From positions 248,001-312,000 of the forward strand of contig JAEWMQ010000095.1 of the NCBI GenBank assembly GCA_023393125.1: a DNA stretch of 64,000 bases, given 5' to 3'. The stretch comes from Bacillota bacterium (GTDB lineage: Bacteria > Bacillota > Clostridia > Lachnospirales > Cellulosilyticaceae). Shown piece by piece: positions 26,589-36,562 of this stretch; position 1 is the first letter of the stretch, and each line of letters starts with the position of its first letter. Both the position numbers and the translations under genes were made by a program. The notes beneath the pieces are model-generated. The model did not search any database and was not told where the DNA came from. It was given only the letters and a program-made list of their open reading frames with translations.

Positions 26589-29500
26589 ATGAATCAAGAA
26601 GAAGTTTTAAATAAGATTATGGGGTCACTTCGAGGAGATGATTGGGAAAGAAACAGTCTTTATGCGTACTTATCAAGGGTTGTGGATGAGGGAGCTGTTT
26701 CTATGAGAGGGGTCGATTTTGAATATGGATGGAAAATAGGTTATCTTTGTTTTAATTCAATGAATGAATATGATGAAGAAGCGCAAGTTATCATACACCG
26801 TTTAATCTATATACTAAGCGAAAAAGCACCAGGTATACTTATGAGCTGGGATATGCAATATCCCGGTACTTCTAAAATATTTAAAGAGGCCGGAGTTAAA
26901 GAAACTTTTATTAAGAAAGATTGCATAAATAGAATAAAAGAACAGTTTAGATATCGCACATACCATATGAGTGCCAGTGATTTTAATGAATGGTTAAGTG
27001 ATACAAAGAGGTATTATCCAGAGAGTGTAACTTATTTTTTAAGCCAACAATCTACAGCAGATGAAGAGGGGCTATTGGCTAGCTTAATATTTATGGCAAA
27101 TGAGGTGAAGCATGCTTCTAAGAGTGAGTATATCCTAATAATGCAAAAGTGGATGCTCTCCTTGATGAGCCTAACCTTTGGGGCTGATAAAGTTAGGGAA
27201 GCTTATAAACAGTACGGTAGTTACAACGAGATAGAAACCATCTTAAAGAATCCTATTCCAATTAAGATCAATAATGCAAAAGGGGTTCTCTTTTATCTTT
27301 GTCACTGCCTATCTGAAAGTGAAGAAGTTTTAAAAGAGATGGCACGCTTAACTATGTTCCTTTTCGATATGAAATTTCTTAGAGACTATCAGCGTTATAA
27401 ACTAAGCACTCAGCGTATAGCATTATGGAACCAATTAGAAGTGCCTAAAGAGCTTTATTTACGTTATTATTGTGAGCTTCTAAATATCAACTGCTTTTCT
27501 AGTATTCAAGTAGTTTGTGAGGAAATAAAGAGTCTTGTTAAAGAGAATGAAACAGAGGCTATTGCCATATTAGAAAAACAGTTAAAGGGACAAGAGATTT
27601 ATGGTATTAATTTATTAGCGATTATGCTGTCTAATCAGTTATTAAGCAAAGAACAGGCTAGTAGATATCTAGGATGGGCTAATGACATATTCATAGCTCA
27701 AATGGGTGTCATTTTTAAAGAAGCAGAAAAAGAAATGACCTTTGAGCCAAGTGTAGAGGCACTTTTAGCTGACTTATCAAAAGTAGAGTTTGATAGTAAA
27801 CTATTCTCTAAATATGAAGACAGGTTCATGCGCAAAGAAGATGGTTTCTATCAGTGGGGGCTTGCTGCTATTGGGCTTATGGAATATTCAGTAGTAGCTA
27901 ACAATATGGTTAAACTATTATTATCCCATTTACATAACTATAGTCTAATGTATGTCTATTTTGGTGAAAAGTACTTATGCTATAGCCAATTACCAAGTAA
28001 GACAGTTTTGGAACATTTATATAATAAAGGATTTAGATTAGAAAATCTGATTGAAGTTGTACTGTGCCAATACTGCATCGGCTCATCATATAACAGACAA
28101 GAAGTGACAATAGATGAAAGTCTTCTTTATGATTTTCTATTAAGTCATCAGGAAGCGTTAGAACTGCTTATGCAAGAAATACCTTATGAGGCTGAAATGA
28201 CGATTTATCTTTTAAAGCTTTTGTTTGAGAAAGACTCTGGTTTTAATGACAAGATGTTAGTAGGCTTTCTGAAAAATAAGAATAAGAAAGTAGTGTTAGC
28301 AGCAGAAGATCTTTTATTAAGCCGTGAACATACCATTAGGGAAGATGTAGAAGCTATTAGTCTTGGAAAAGGAAAAGTAGCAGTTGATGCAGCTTGCCGT
28401 TTGCTACGTCAGTGGGAAAATGAAAAAGTAGAAAAGAAATTACAAGACATAAAGACAATTCAGGTATTAGAGGATTTTATTGCCAAAGAGTATACAAAGG
28501 CTCATGAGAAAAGCGTGCCTTATAAGGATGTAGTGGATTATAAACAGGTCAGAGTAAGGAATAGTGAAAGTTATGTTTCAGAAGGATTGATGAAGTATTT
28601 TGTAGCAGAATATATAATGCTTAAGGACTTTTATGTGATTAAGACCTGCAGCAAAATAAGTGACATGGTAAATCCTTATGACTTACAAAACTTATTACAA
28701 CAACTTTATATGCACTGGGTAGTAGAGGGAGCCACCAATGCATATAAAAACATAATGTTCCCCTACAGTTTATTAGCTACACCTACTCAGCTAACAGTTT
28801 TAAAGAAACAAATAGATGAATGGAGTATAACTAGTAAGCCAGCACTTGCGGCCTTTGGCGCACAATGCTTATGTATGAATGGTAGTAAATTAGCTTTATT
28901 ATGGACAGATCACATATCTAAAAAGCATAAAAATAAAAAGGTACGTCAAGCAGCAACAGAGGCTATGGATATGCTTTGTAAAGAGTGGCAAATGGCTAGA
29001 GATGCGCTGGAAGATGAGATTGTACCTGATTTTGGGTTTGATAGTCAAAGAGTACGTTACTTTGACTATGGGCAGAGAAAAATCAAAGCCATTTTAAACC
29101 AGGATTTATCCATTAACGTATTTGATGAAACAGGAAAAGCCATTCGGAGTTTGCCAAAAGCATCGGAAAAGTATGGAGATGTAGAAGAGGTAGTAAATGC
29201 TGCTAAAGAAGAGCTTAAGACTATTAAGAAGCAGCTTCCTAAAGTTGTAGAAGAGCAGGTTCTTCGTATCACTAAAGCTATTTTTACAGGCAGGTGCTGG
29301 AGTCTTGCTAAATGGAAAAAACTATTCGTGGAGAATCCTTTAATGATGACTTTTGCCACAGGCCTTATTTGGGAAGAGAGAAATCAAGGAGGGGAGCTTA
29401 AAGGAACCTTCCGTTATATGGAAGATGGGACTTTTAATGATGTTGAAGAAGAGGAATATGAGCTTGAAGAAGGAAGTACCATTGCTCTTTTACATCCAGC

Positions 29501-29954
29501 TAATCTTTCCGAAGAGCAGGTAAAGGCTTGGCAAACTCAGCTAGAGGATTATGAAGTACAGCAGCCCATAGCTCAGCTTACTTTATGTCGTGGTGACTTA
29601 GAGGAAGACTTAGGGGAAATTCAGGAATTACCTATATGTAAAGGAAGGCAGGTATATGCGGCAACACTTAAAAGTATAGCAACTAAGCTTGGCTTTGGTT
29701 TGTATTATGGTGAGTATGGCTACTGTGAGGGCATTTATTTGGAGGATGAAAATTCAGAAATAACCATAGCCATGAATACAGAACCGTTTGAACCAGGTGA
29801 TTATAAGCAGGTGGTGATCTTATCTACTTTTAAATTTCAAAAGGGTGATAAATACATAGATTTAAGAACCGTCCCTAAACGACTTCTCAGCCTAGGGTAT
29901 TATGTAGGGGATGAATTAACCAAAAAGGCCTTGGAGGTAAATACCAGTGAGTAA
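26589..29954 (+). CDS. DUF4132 protein, second paralogue
   Basis: 1121 residues, paralogous to the preceding protein over most of the length. Matching segments include KKQIDEWSITSKPALAAFGA against KKQIDDWTEHSRGALAAFAV, FVENPLMMTFATGLIWEE, and FRYMEDGTFNDVEEEEYEL followed by LEDYEVQQPIAQL. Divergence is large, so the duplication is old and both copies seem maintained. ATG 26589 (MNQEEVLNKIM) is preferred to GTG 26580, which overlaps the upstream stop; AGAGGGG is the binding site. Its end overlaps the MoxR gene by 8 nt. No enzymatic motif is visible. Confidence 0.88.
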   Translation: MNQEEVLNKIMGSLRGDDWERNSLYAYLSRVVDEGAVSMRGVDFEYGWKIGYLCFNSMNEYDEEAQVIIHRLIYILSEKAPGILMSWDMQYPGTSKIFKEAGVKETFIKKDCINRIKEQFRYRTYHMSASDFNEWLSDTKRYYPESVTYFLSQQSTADEEGLLASLIFMANEVKHASKSEYILIMQKWMLSLMSLTFGADKVREAYKQYGSYNEIETILKNPIPIKINNAKGVLFYLCHCLSESEEVLKEMARLTMFLFDMKFLRDYQRYKLSTQRIALWNQLEVPKELYLRYYCELLNINCFSSIQVVCEEIKSLVKENETEAIAILEKQLKGQEIYGINLLAIMLSNQLLSKEQASRYLGWANDIFIAQMGVIFKEAEKEMTFEPSVEALLADLSKVEFDSKLFSKYEDRFMRKEDGFYQWGLAAIGLMEYSVVANNMVKLLLSHLHNYSLMYVYFGEKYLCYSQLPSKTVLEHLYNKGFRLENLIEVVLCQYCIGSSYNRQEVTIDESLLYDFLLSHQEALELLMQEIPYEAEMTIYLLKLLFEKDSGFNDKMLVGFLKNKNKKVVLAAEDLLLSREHTIREDVEAISLGKGKVAVDAACRLLRQWENEKVEKKLQDIKTIQVLEDFIAKEYTKAHEKSVPYKDVVDYKQVRVRNSESYVSEGLMKYFVAEYIMLKDFYVIKTCSKISDMVNPYDLQNLLQQLYMHWVVEGATNAYKNIMFPYSLLATPTQLTVLKKQIDEWSITSKPALAAFGAQCLCMNGSKLALLWTDHISKKHKNKKVRQAATEAMDMLCKEWQMARDALEDEIVPDFGFDSQRVRYFDYGQRKIKAILNQDLSINVFDETGKAIRSLPKASEKYGDVEEVVNAAKEELKTIKKQLPKVVEEQVLRITKAIFTGRCWSLAKWKKLFVENPLMMTFATGLIWEERNQGGELKGTFRYMEDGTFNDVEEEEYELEEGSTIALLHPANLSEEQVKAWQTQLEDYEVQQPIAQLTLCRGDLEEDLGEIQELPICKGRQVYAATLKSIATKLGFGLYYGEYGYCEGIYLEDENSEITIAMNTEPFEPGDYKQVVILSTFKFQKGDKYIDLRTVPKRLLSLGYYVGDELTKKALEVNTSE

Positions 29955-31059
29955 ACAGATTTTAAAACCAACTATGGAAATGAAATATGCTAAAGAACTA
30001 GAGCTGCTTCGAAAGATAGATACGGGTAAAAAACCTGAGAATTGGCTTATGTCTCCTAAGGCAGTAAGAACTTTTATCTTAGGCAGTACAGAGCCTATAG
30101 AATATGAGGGAGAAAAAGTAAAAGTAGAAAAAAAGTTTTTTGGAGATGATGCACTTATTGAAAGAAGTATTGTGACTTTAGCAGGTAATAGAGGACTTAT
30201 GTTAGTTGGGGATCCTGGAACAGCTAAGACTATGCTGAGCGAACTTTTATCAGCAGCAATATCAGGTGATAGCACCAATACAATTCAAGGAACAGCTGGA
30301 ACAACTGAGGATATGATTAAGTATTCCTGGAATTATGCCATGCTTTTATCTAAGGGACCTGTTAAGGAAGCACTTGTACCAGCACCTTTATACATAGGTA
30401 TGAAAGAAGGACGTATTACACGTTTTGAGGAGATTACAAGGACGCCTTTAGAAATTCAAGATAGCTTGATTAGTGTCATGAGTGATAAACTCCTAAATAT
30501 CCCAGAATATGCAGAGGAACCAGTTTTATATGCTACTTCAGGCTTTAATGTAATAGCCACGGCTAATACAAGGGATAAGGGGATTAATGAGATGAGTAGT
30601 GCGCTAAAGCGCCGTTTTAATTTTGAAACTGTGCTGCCTGTGGGGAGCGTGTCTATGGAAGCTAAGATTATTAAGCAGGAATGTGAAAAGATGTTTGAGG
30701 AAAACAAGCTAGATTTACAGGTGGATGAAAAGGTAGTGGAACTTCTATCAGTGACGTTTAGAGAACTGCGAGAAGGCATTAGTGATGAAAATATTAAAGT
30801 AGAGGTACCTACCTCAGTGATGAGTACAGCAGAAGCCGTTTCTGTTTACTATCAAAGTGCATTGCAGGCTTATTATTACAAAGAAGGCAAAGTATCCGTA
30901 GCGGAACTAGTGCAGAATATTAAAGGAGCCGTCTTAAAGGAAAACAAAGAGGACTTAGGTAAGTTAAGAGAGTATTTTAATACAGTAGTAAAAAAACGTG
31001 CAGATAAAGAAGGAATATTATGGAGAGATTATTACGAGGCGAGAAATCAGTTGAAGTAA
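29947..31059 (+). CDS. MoxR-type AAA+ ATPase
   Basis: 370 residues. Walker A GDPGTAKT at 88-95, a Walker B-like segment ending in FEEITRTP, then ATSGFNVIATANTRDKGINE (sensor 1) and ALKRRFNF (arginine finger region). MoxR ATPases remodel or load metal into partner proteins, generally together with VWA proteins, and a VWA protein is encoded directly downstream. E. coli YehL is the likely counterpart. GTG 29947 has GGAGGT 8 nt upstream. It overlaps its two neighbours by 8 and 40 nt, giving tight translational coupling. Confidence 0.92.
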   Translation: MSKQILKPTMEMKYAKELELLRKIDTGKKPENWLMSPKAVRTFILGSTEPIEYEGEKVKVEKKFFGDDALIERSIVTLAGNRGLMLVGDPGTAKTMLSELLSAAISGDSTNTIQGTAGTTEDMIKYSWNYAMLLSKGPVKEALVPAPLYIGMKEGRITRFEEITRTPLEIQDSLISVMSDKLLNIPEYAEEPVLYATSGFNVIATANTRDKGINEMSSALKRRFNFETVLPVGSVSMEAKIIKQECEKMFEENKLDLQVDEKVVELLSVTFRELREGISDENIKVEVPTSVMSTAEAVSVYYQSALQAYYYKEGKVSVAELVQNIKGAVLKENKEDLGKLREYFNTVVKKRADKEGILWRDYYEARNQLK

Positions 31060-34000
31060 AGGCGTTATTTCAGCAAGTCTTTGACTATAAGGCTCCAGTT
31101 GTTTTGTTTCCTGTAAGGCATCATAGCCCAGCATGTGCTAAGCATTTGAAAAAGGTTATTGCAGCTTACCAGCCAGAGGTGATCTTAATAGAAGGACCAC
31201 AAAATGCCCAAGAGCTTATGGAAGATTTAGTCAAGGAAGGCAATACCCCTCCTTTTTGCATTTACTTAAGTTATGATGATACCAAGGGGGTACTAGGAGA
31301 AGAGGGAGGAAAGTACCGTGCTTATTACCCTCTATTAGAGTATTCTCCAGAACTTAACGGAATTCAAGCAGCCAAGGAGGCTAACATTCCTTGTGAGTTT
31401 ATTGATTTGCCTTATCATGAAAAGCTTTATAACGGAGAGGATTTACAAGCAGCTTTAGAAGAGGGAGAAGAAGCAGATAGGCTTTTCACGGTCAGTGACT
31501 ACTATAAGAAATTATGTGAAAGAACAGGTTGTAGAAATTTCAATGAATTATGGGAAAAGCTTTTTGAAATAAAAGGATTAAATGAGGAAACACAAGACTT
31601 TGTAGAAAGCCTGTTCACCTATTGCTATTACAGTAGAGCGGTTACACCTGAGGCGGAAATCCTTAAAAGAGGCGATTTGGCACGGGAGCAGTACATGGGA
31701 GAAAGAATAGAAGCAGCAAAGCAAAAGTATGGCAAAGTATTAGTAGTAACGGGAGGTATGCATACCGTTGCACTTGTTAAACATTGCAATGCAAATCCTA
31801 AGGCATTAGCTGAGGTGACGGTTAAACATATGGCTGTAGAAATGCCTAAGACGTATTTGATGCCCTATTCCTTTGAAGCCAGTGATCAAAATAAAGGCTA
31901 TGAAGCGGGTATGGTGTTCCCTTATTTTTATCAAAAGGTATGGGAACTAATGGGGAAAAATAAAAAGGAGCCTTATGAGGAGGCAATCCTTGGTTTTATT
32001 ATTAATGTAGCAGGAAAAATGCGAAAGAAACAAGCCATTTCCATTACAGATGAAATGCAGTCGCTTTATATGGCAAAGGGACTTGCAGAACTGAGAGATA
32101 AAGCTTTTCCAGGGGTTTTTGAACTCATTGATGCAGTGCAAAGTGCGTTTGTAAAAGGGCAGCGTAACGTTCACTATGAGCCAGTCATTGATTCACTTTA
32201 TGGTTTGTTGACTGGCCTAGAGATGGGGAGTATTCGTGATACCAAAAATATTCCGCCCATTGTTATAGATTTCCTAGAACAGTGTAAAAACTATCGTATT
32301 CAGACTAAGACTTCTTTAGAAAAAGAAACTAAATTAGATGTTTATCAAAAAGAAGAACATAGACAAAAAAGTTACTTTTTTCATCAAATGACTTTTTTGA
32401 AAACGGATTTTTGTACTTATGAAAAAGGACAAGATGAAAGAAGTGGCGTGGGACGTATTTTACTTAGAGAAAGTTGGCGTTATCGTTATAGTCCTAAGGT
32501 GCAGGCTGTGTTAATTGACCAAAGTGTTTATGGTGGTAGTGTAAGAGAAGCATGTCTTTATCTTTTAACCAAGTCCATAAAAGGAGAACATCATACAGCT
32601 AAATCTTTATCCCAGCAGCTTATAGCAGCAGAAAAGATGGGAATTGATGAACTCTATGAACAGCTAGCGCTTGCTTTAAAAGAAGTGATAGGGGAGGATA
32701 TGAGCTTTTTAAGTGTTGCAGAGGGCTTTTGTAATCTCAGTCTTATTGCAGAAAAAATGCAATTAAGGCAAAGAAGAGAAACCCAAGGCTTTAAAAGCTT
32801 ACAAGCCTTAGCGCTTTATCGTATGAAGGTACTAGTCCCTACCATAATAGCAGCGCCCAAAGAGGAAGAGGATCAGATTTGTGAAAAGTTTAAGTTTGTT
32901 TATGAGTGTTTAATGAACGAACAAACCCAAGAAGAAAGTTCACTTTTAGAAGAAGTACAATGGCTACAGGCCTTGGAGGATCTATTTCATGACAATACTG
33001 CTAATAGTGCTTTAGTAGGAGCCGCTAGTGGGATTTTGTTAAAAAGCGGACAGATGACTTTAGTCCAGGTCATGGATAAATTTGAGTGGTATTTAAAAGG
33101 AAGTCAAAAGGCGAAGAAACAATCTACAGCTTTTCTTAAGGGTTTCTTTAAAATGGCCAAAGATACGATATTTATTGAACCTAAACTGTTATTTTTAATT
33201 GATGAGATATTAGGAGAAACGAGTGGAGATGATTTCTTAGAGATATTGCCAGACTTAAGACTTGCTTTTACCTACTTCTTACCTTTTGAGATTGATAAAA
33301 TAGCACATCAAGTGGCGGTAAGTTATGAAGTGAGTAGTGGGAAAGTATTGGAGGAAAAAGTTGTCAACATCAAAGACAGAAGCTTTGCTAAAGAAGCAGA
33401 TGAGGCAAGTTACAGATTGCTGATGTCTTGGCTTTGTGACCTAGCTACTATAGAAAACGAAGAAAACCATCTGGAAACTGATTTTAGTGGGCTCATAAGT
33501 AGAGAGGCAGAGGGAGTTATAGTAAATGGGGAGGCAGATGGTGTTATTGTAAGTAGAGAAGCAGATGATATGAGAAATCAGGGGAAAAGGCAGACTGAGG
33601 ATAAGGAAGAAGCGCTTAATAAGTGGCGACTGGTTTTAGGGAGCTTTGCAGAGGATGAAATTGCCTTAAGTAAAAGATTGGGAGAGTTAGATCAGACCTT
33701 AGAATTTCTATATAACAGGGAGTATAGCAAGGAGCAAGGCATTCGTGAGAAGGGGAAAGGAGGAGGTAGGGAGGCCTCTACACTGACTGTTCCTGAGTGG
33801 CTTTATAAGGTGAGAAAATTATTCCCTAATGACACAGTGGAGATTATGCAAAAGCAAGCGCTTGACCAATATCAAATAACAGAACTATTAATGGATGAAC
33901 AAATTTTAAAGAAGATGCAGCCTGATATGGGATTGCTTAAAAATATATTGGCCTTTAAAAATCAAATGAGTGGGGCAGTTATTGCCACTGCTAGAAAGAT

Positions 34001-34715
34001 TGTAGAAGAGGTAGTTAGAGAAATTGAAAAACAATTACAACAGGAAATAAATGAAAGCTTTTTAGGGAAGAAAAATCCATATAAAAGTAGCCAGGTTCGT
34101 ACAATGAGAAATTTTGATTTCAAAAAAACGATTCGCAAGAATCTAAAGCATTATGATCAAGAAAATATGAGGCTTATTCCTACCCAGTTTTACTTTTCTT
34201 CTCGTATTAGAAGGCACAATGCCTATCACATTATTATTGCGGTAGATGAAAGTGGTAGTATGCTGGATTCTGTTATCTATAGTGCTGTAATGGCAGGGAT
34301 TTTTTCCAAGCTTTCTATGCTACGTACAGAACTTATTATCTTCGACACGTCTGTGGTAGATTTAACAGAGTATATTACAGATCCGGTGGAAGTTCTGATG
34401 AATGTACAGCTAGGAGGAGGAACTAACATCTCTAAGGCTTTAGATTATGTACTTAATAAAATAACAATGCCTCAAAAGACCATTGTGGTTTTAGTAAGTG
34501 ATCTCTATGATGGTTATGCTTATAACCTTATGTACAAACGTGTTCATGATATTGTTGAAACAGGTGCTAATCTGTTTGTATTAACAGCTTTAGATTATGA
34601 AGGGAATGGCAGCTATGATCGAAATGCAGCACAGAAGATGGCTAATTTAGGAGCCAAAGTAGCTGCCATTACACCAAAGGAGTTGGCAAATTGGATTGCA
34701 AAGATCGTATTATAA
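31020..34715 (+). CDS. DUF5682-VWA fusion protein
   Basis: 1231 residues. The N-terminal DUF5682 region (about 10-800) has VVLFPVRHHSPACAKHLKKV and VILIEGPQNA, then VVTGGMHTVAL; DUF5682 may be an enzyme with a conserved His-rich entry, but none has a defined activity that I know. The C-terminal VWA domain (about 1068-1231) has an intact MIDAS: DESGS at 1076-1080, the GGGTNISKAL threonine and VSDLYDG. Between them is a low-complexity insert with ISREAEGVIV and VSREADDM repeats (about 823-850). DUF5682 and VWA are usually separate adjacent genes; here they are fused. ATG 31020 has AAGGAA 7 nt upstream. Confidence 0.88.
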   Translation: MERLLRGEKSVEVKALFQQVFDYKAPVVLFPVRHHSPACAKHLKKVIAAYQPEVILIEGPQNAQELMEDLVKEGNTPPFCIYLSYDDTKGVLGEEGGKYRAYYPLLEYSPELNGIQAAKEANIPCEFIDLPYHEKLYNGEDLQAALEEGEEADRLFTVSDYYKKLCERTGCRNFNELWEKLFEIKGLNEETQDFVESLFTYCYYSRAVTPEAEILKRGDLAREQYMGERIEAAKQKYGKVLVVTGGMHTVALVKHCNANPKALAEVTVKHMAVEMPKTYLMPYSFEASDQNKGYEAGMVFPYFYQKVWELMGKNKKEPYEEAILGFIINVAGKMRKKQAISITDEMQSLYMAKGLAELRDKAFPGVFELIDAVQSAFVKGQRNVHYEPVIDSLYGLLTGLEMGSIRDTKNIPPIVIDFLEQCKNYRIQTKTSLEKETKLDVYQKEEHRQKSYFFHQMTFLKTDFCTYEKGQDERSGVGRILLRESWRYRYSPKVQAVLIDQSVYGGSVREACLYLLTKSIKGEHHTAKSLSQQLIAAEKMGIDELYEQLALALKEVIGEDMSFLSVAEGFCNLSLIAEKMQLRQRRETQGFKSLQALALYRMKVLVPTIIAAPKEEEDQICEKFKFVYECLMNEQTQEESSLLEEVQWLQALEDLFHDNTANSALVGAASGILLKSGQMTLVQVMDKFEWYLKGSQKAKKQSTAFLKGFFKMAKDTIFIEPKLLFLIDEILGETSGDDFLEILPDLRLAFTYFLPFEIDKIAHQVAVSYEVSSGKVLEEKVVNIKDRSFAKEADEASYRLLMSWLCDLATIENEENHLETDFSGLISREAEGVIVNGEADGVIVSREADDMRNQGKRQTEDKEEALNKWRLVLGSFAEDEIALSKRLGELDQTLEFLYNREYSKEQGIREKGKGGGREASTLTVPEWLYKVRKLFPNDTVEIMQKQALDQYQITELLMDEQILKKMQPDMGLLKNILAFKNQMSGAVIATARKIVEEVVREIEKQLQQEINESFLGKKNPYKSSQVRTMRNFDFKKTIRKNLKHYDQENMRLIPTQFYFSSRIRRHNAYHIIIAVDESGSMLDSVIYSAVMAGIFSKLSMLRTELIIFDTSVVDLTEYITDPVEVLMNVQLGGGTNISKALDYVLNKITMPQKTIVVLVSDLYDGYAYNLMYKRVHDIVETGANLFVLTALDYEGNGSYDRNAAQKMANLGAKVAAITPKELANWIAKIVL

Positions 34716-36562
34716 CTTGGATTGGTAGTATTTATCCATTTCTAACAGAAGCATATTTACTAACCCTCACTAATAAAGGGATTTATAATAGGTCACACAA
34801 AGACTTAGAAAAAAGTAAAGATTATTTAAAGTTTGTTTGGGGTGAAGAACAATTAAACTTACAAGTACATTTAGAAGAAGAGATATGTGTAACCTTGAAA
34901 AACCCTATTCAAGACAGCCAGTGTACTTGCCCTTCTCAAAGTCTATGTAGGCATATTATGACAGCTTTATTGTACGCCAAAAATTATTATGAGGAAAACG
35001 AGCAAAGCGACACTGCTAGTAAAACAGACAGCGGTGAACCTAATGGTTATGTTAGTAAAATAGACAATGGTGAAGCCTATGATTGTACAAGTAAAGCAGA
35101 CAATGGTGAGCCAGATGATGATGTTACTTGCCAGGATCAATATAAGAATAGTTATAGTGATAAAGATAATGAGAAGAAGGCGGGATTATTAACTGATTTG
35201 CCAGAGTTAGATGCTTTGACAGATGAAGAAATAGCCAAACGCTTTGGAAAGAAAATGTATCACGAGGCTTTAAAAAAGTGGGAACATTTAGGTGAGATAA
35301 GTTTTACTTATGGGGCGTTAGTAACAATCGTTTTAAAAGATAAGTTTACGATATATTTCACGAAATCCAATACTTTAGATCAAGCAATTTGCTCTTGTAA
35401 GGAGAAGGGCTTATGTTCTCATAAGCTTTATGCACTTATAGCTTATTTGCAAAAAGAAAAAAAGAGACAACTTCACCCTATAGAAGAGCCTTTTAAATGG
35501 GGTGAACAAGAAGATAACTGTTGCATGGAGCTTAAAAAAGAAATAAGTCTTATATTAGATAAGGGGTTAGGAAGCCTTACAGAACGTAGTATTAACAAAG
35601 TAGAAAGGCTGTATATCAAGACCTATGGATGTAAATTTTATGAGTTAGCTAATGAACTAAAAAGTCTCTCAGGAGAGCTGATTTACTATTTCTCTAAAAA
35701 TGTAGCTTTCTCAAACAAAAGAACTATGCATCTACTATGCAGAATATATAATAGACTGCAAGCTATGGAAGCTCAAAAACAAGATCAAGCTAAGCTAAAG
35801 TATTTACTAGGGCAGCTCAGACAGGAAAGTTTAGAGCTGGATGAACTTCATCTTGTGGGTTTAGGAGCAAGGTGTTTTTTGACTAAAAGGCAGGACTTAG
35901 TAATCACTGGTTATTTTTACTGCCAGGAGGTCCAGCGTATTGTAACCATCAGTACATTAAGACCCATAGAAGGAAGTAGCAATAATCAAGGGAGTAGTAG
36001 TTTGAATAGAGGGCTTAATAAGTCAATAGAGTATTTATATAGTGCGCCTTTAGTGTGGGAGGAAGAGTTGGCATTTGAGAGTATTATGAGTGCTAAGGTT
36101 GTTTTAGAAAAGGGTGTACTTAAAGAAGGCAAACTTTCTACTACCAAGAAAAGCCAAGGCAAAATAGTAGGGGAAACTACCATAGAAGATGTCTTACCTC
36201 TAGCTATAGAGGATTATGAGGCGCTTAAGGAAAAGCTTAAAACTCAAAAGCAATACTATTTTGAACCCTATGCTATAAGACAAAATACCTATGTAGTAAA
36301 ACCTGACACCATGTCTGAGATGATATACAACAAAGTAACTCAAAGGCTAGAGTTTATAGTTTATGATGAAAGAGGAGAGACGATACTCTTTTATCTGCCA
36401 TATAACGCTATAACGGACACAGTTATTAGAACATTGGAGCAAGGAAAAAATCAGGTATACACAAGCATCTTAGGTAATGTTTTTCTGAAAAGGGACCATC
36501 TTGAAGCTGAATTACTTTGCTTATTCCATAAGAAGGGGGGCAAGAGTCAGTGGAAAATTTAG
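34691..36562 (+). CDS. double SWIM zinc-finger protein
   Basis: 623 residues starting at TTG 34691, with AAAGGAG 8 nt upstream inside the end of the VWA gene. Two SWIM-type CxC..CxH motifs are visible: Cys78, Cys80, Cys86, His88 (CTCPSQSLCRH) and Cys234, Cys236, Cys242, His244 (CSCKEKGLCSH). Between them lies an acidic degenerate repeat of about 14 residues (SGEPNGYVSK, NGEAYDCTSK, NGEPDDDV). SWIM fingers bind nucleic acid or protein. The counterpart in E. coli is probably YehQ. The C-terminal 350 residues are unrecognised. It overlaps both its neighbours. Confidence 0.9.
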   Translation: MDCKDRIITWIGSIYPFLTEAYLLTLTNKGIYNRSHKDLEKSKDYLKFVWGEEQLNLQVHLEEEICVTLKNPIQDSQCTCPSQSLCRHIMTALLYAKNYYEENEQSDTASKTDSGEPNGYVSKIDNGEAYDCTSKADNGEPDDDVTCQDQYKNSYSDKDNEKKAGLLTDLPELDALTDEEIAKRFGKKMYHEALKKWEHLGEISFTYGALVTIVLKDKFTIYFTKSNTLDQAICSCKEKGLCSHKLYALIAYLQKEKKRQLHPIEEPFKWGEQEDNCCMELKKEISLILDKGLGSLTERSINKVERLYIKTYGCKFYELANELKSLSGELIYYFSKNVAFSNKRTMHLLCRIYNRLQAMEAQKQDQAKLKYLLGQLRQESLELDELHLVGLGARCFLTKRQDLVITGYFYCQEVQRIVTISTLRPIEGSSNNQGSSSLNRGLNKSIEYLYSAPLVWEEELAFESIMSAKVVLEKGVLKEGKLSTTKKSQGKIVGETTIEDVLPLAIEDYEALKEKLKTQKQYYFEPYAIRQNTYVVKPDTMSEMIYNKVTQRLEFIVYDERGETILFYLPYNAITDTVIRTLEQGKNQVYTSILGNVFLKRDHLEAELLCLFHKKGGKSQWKI

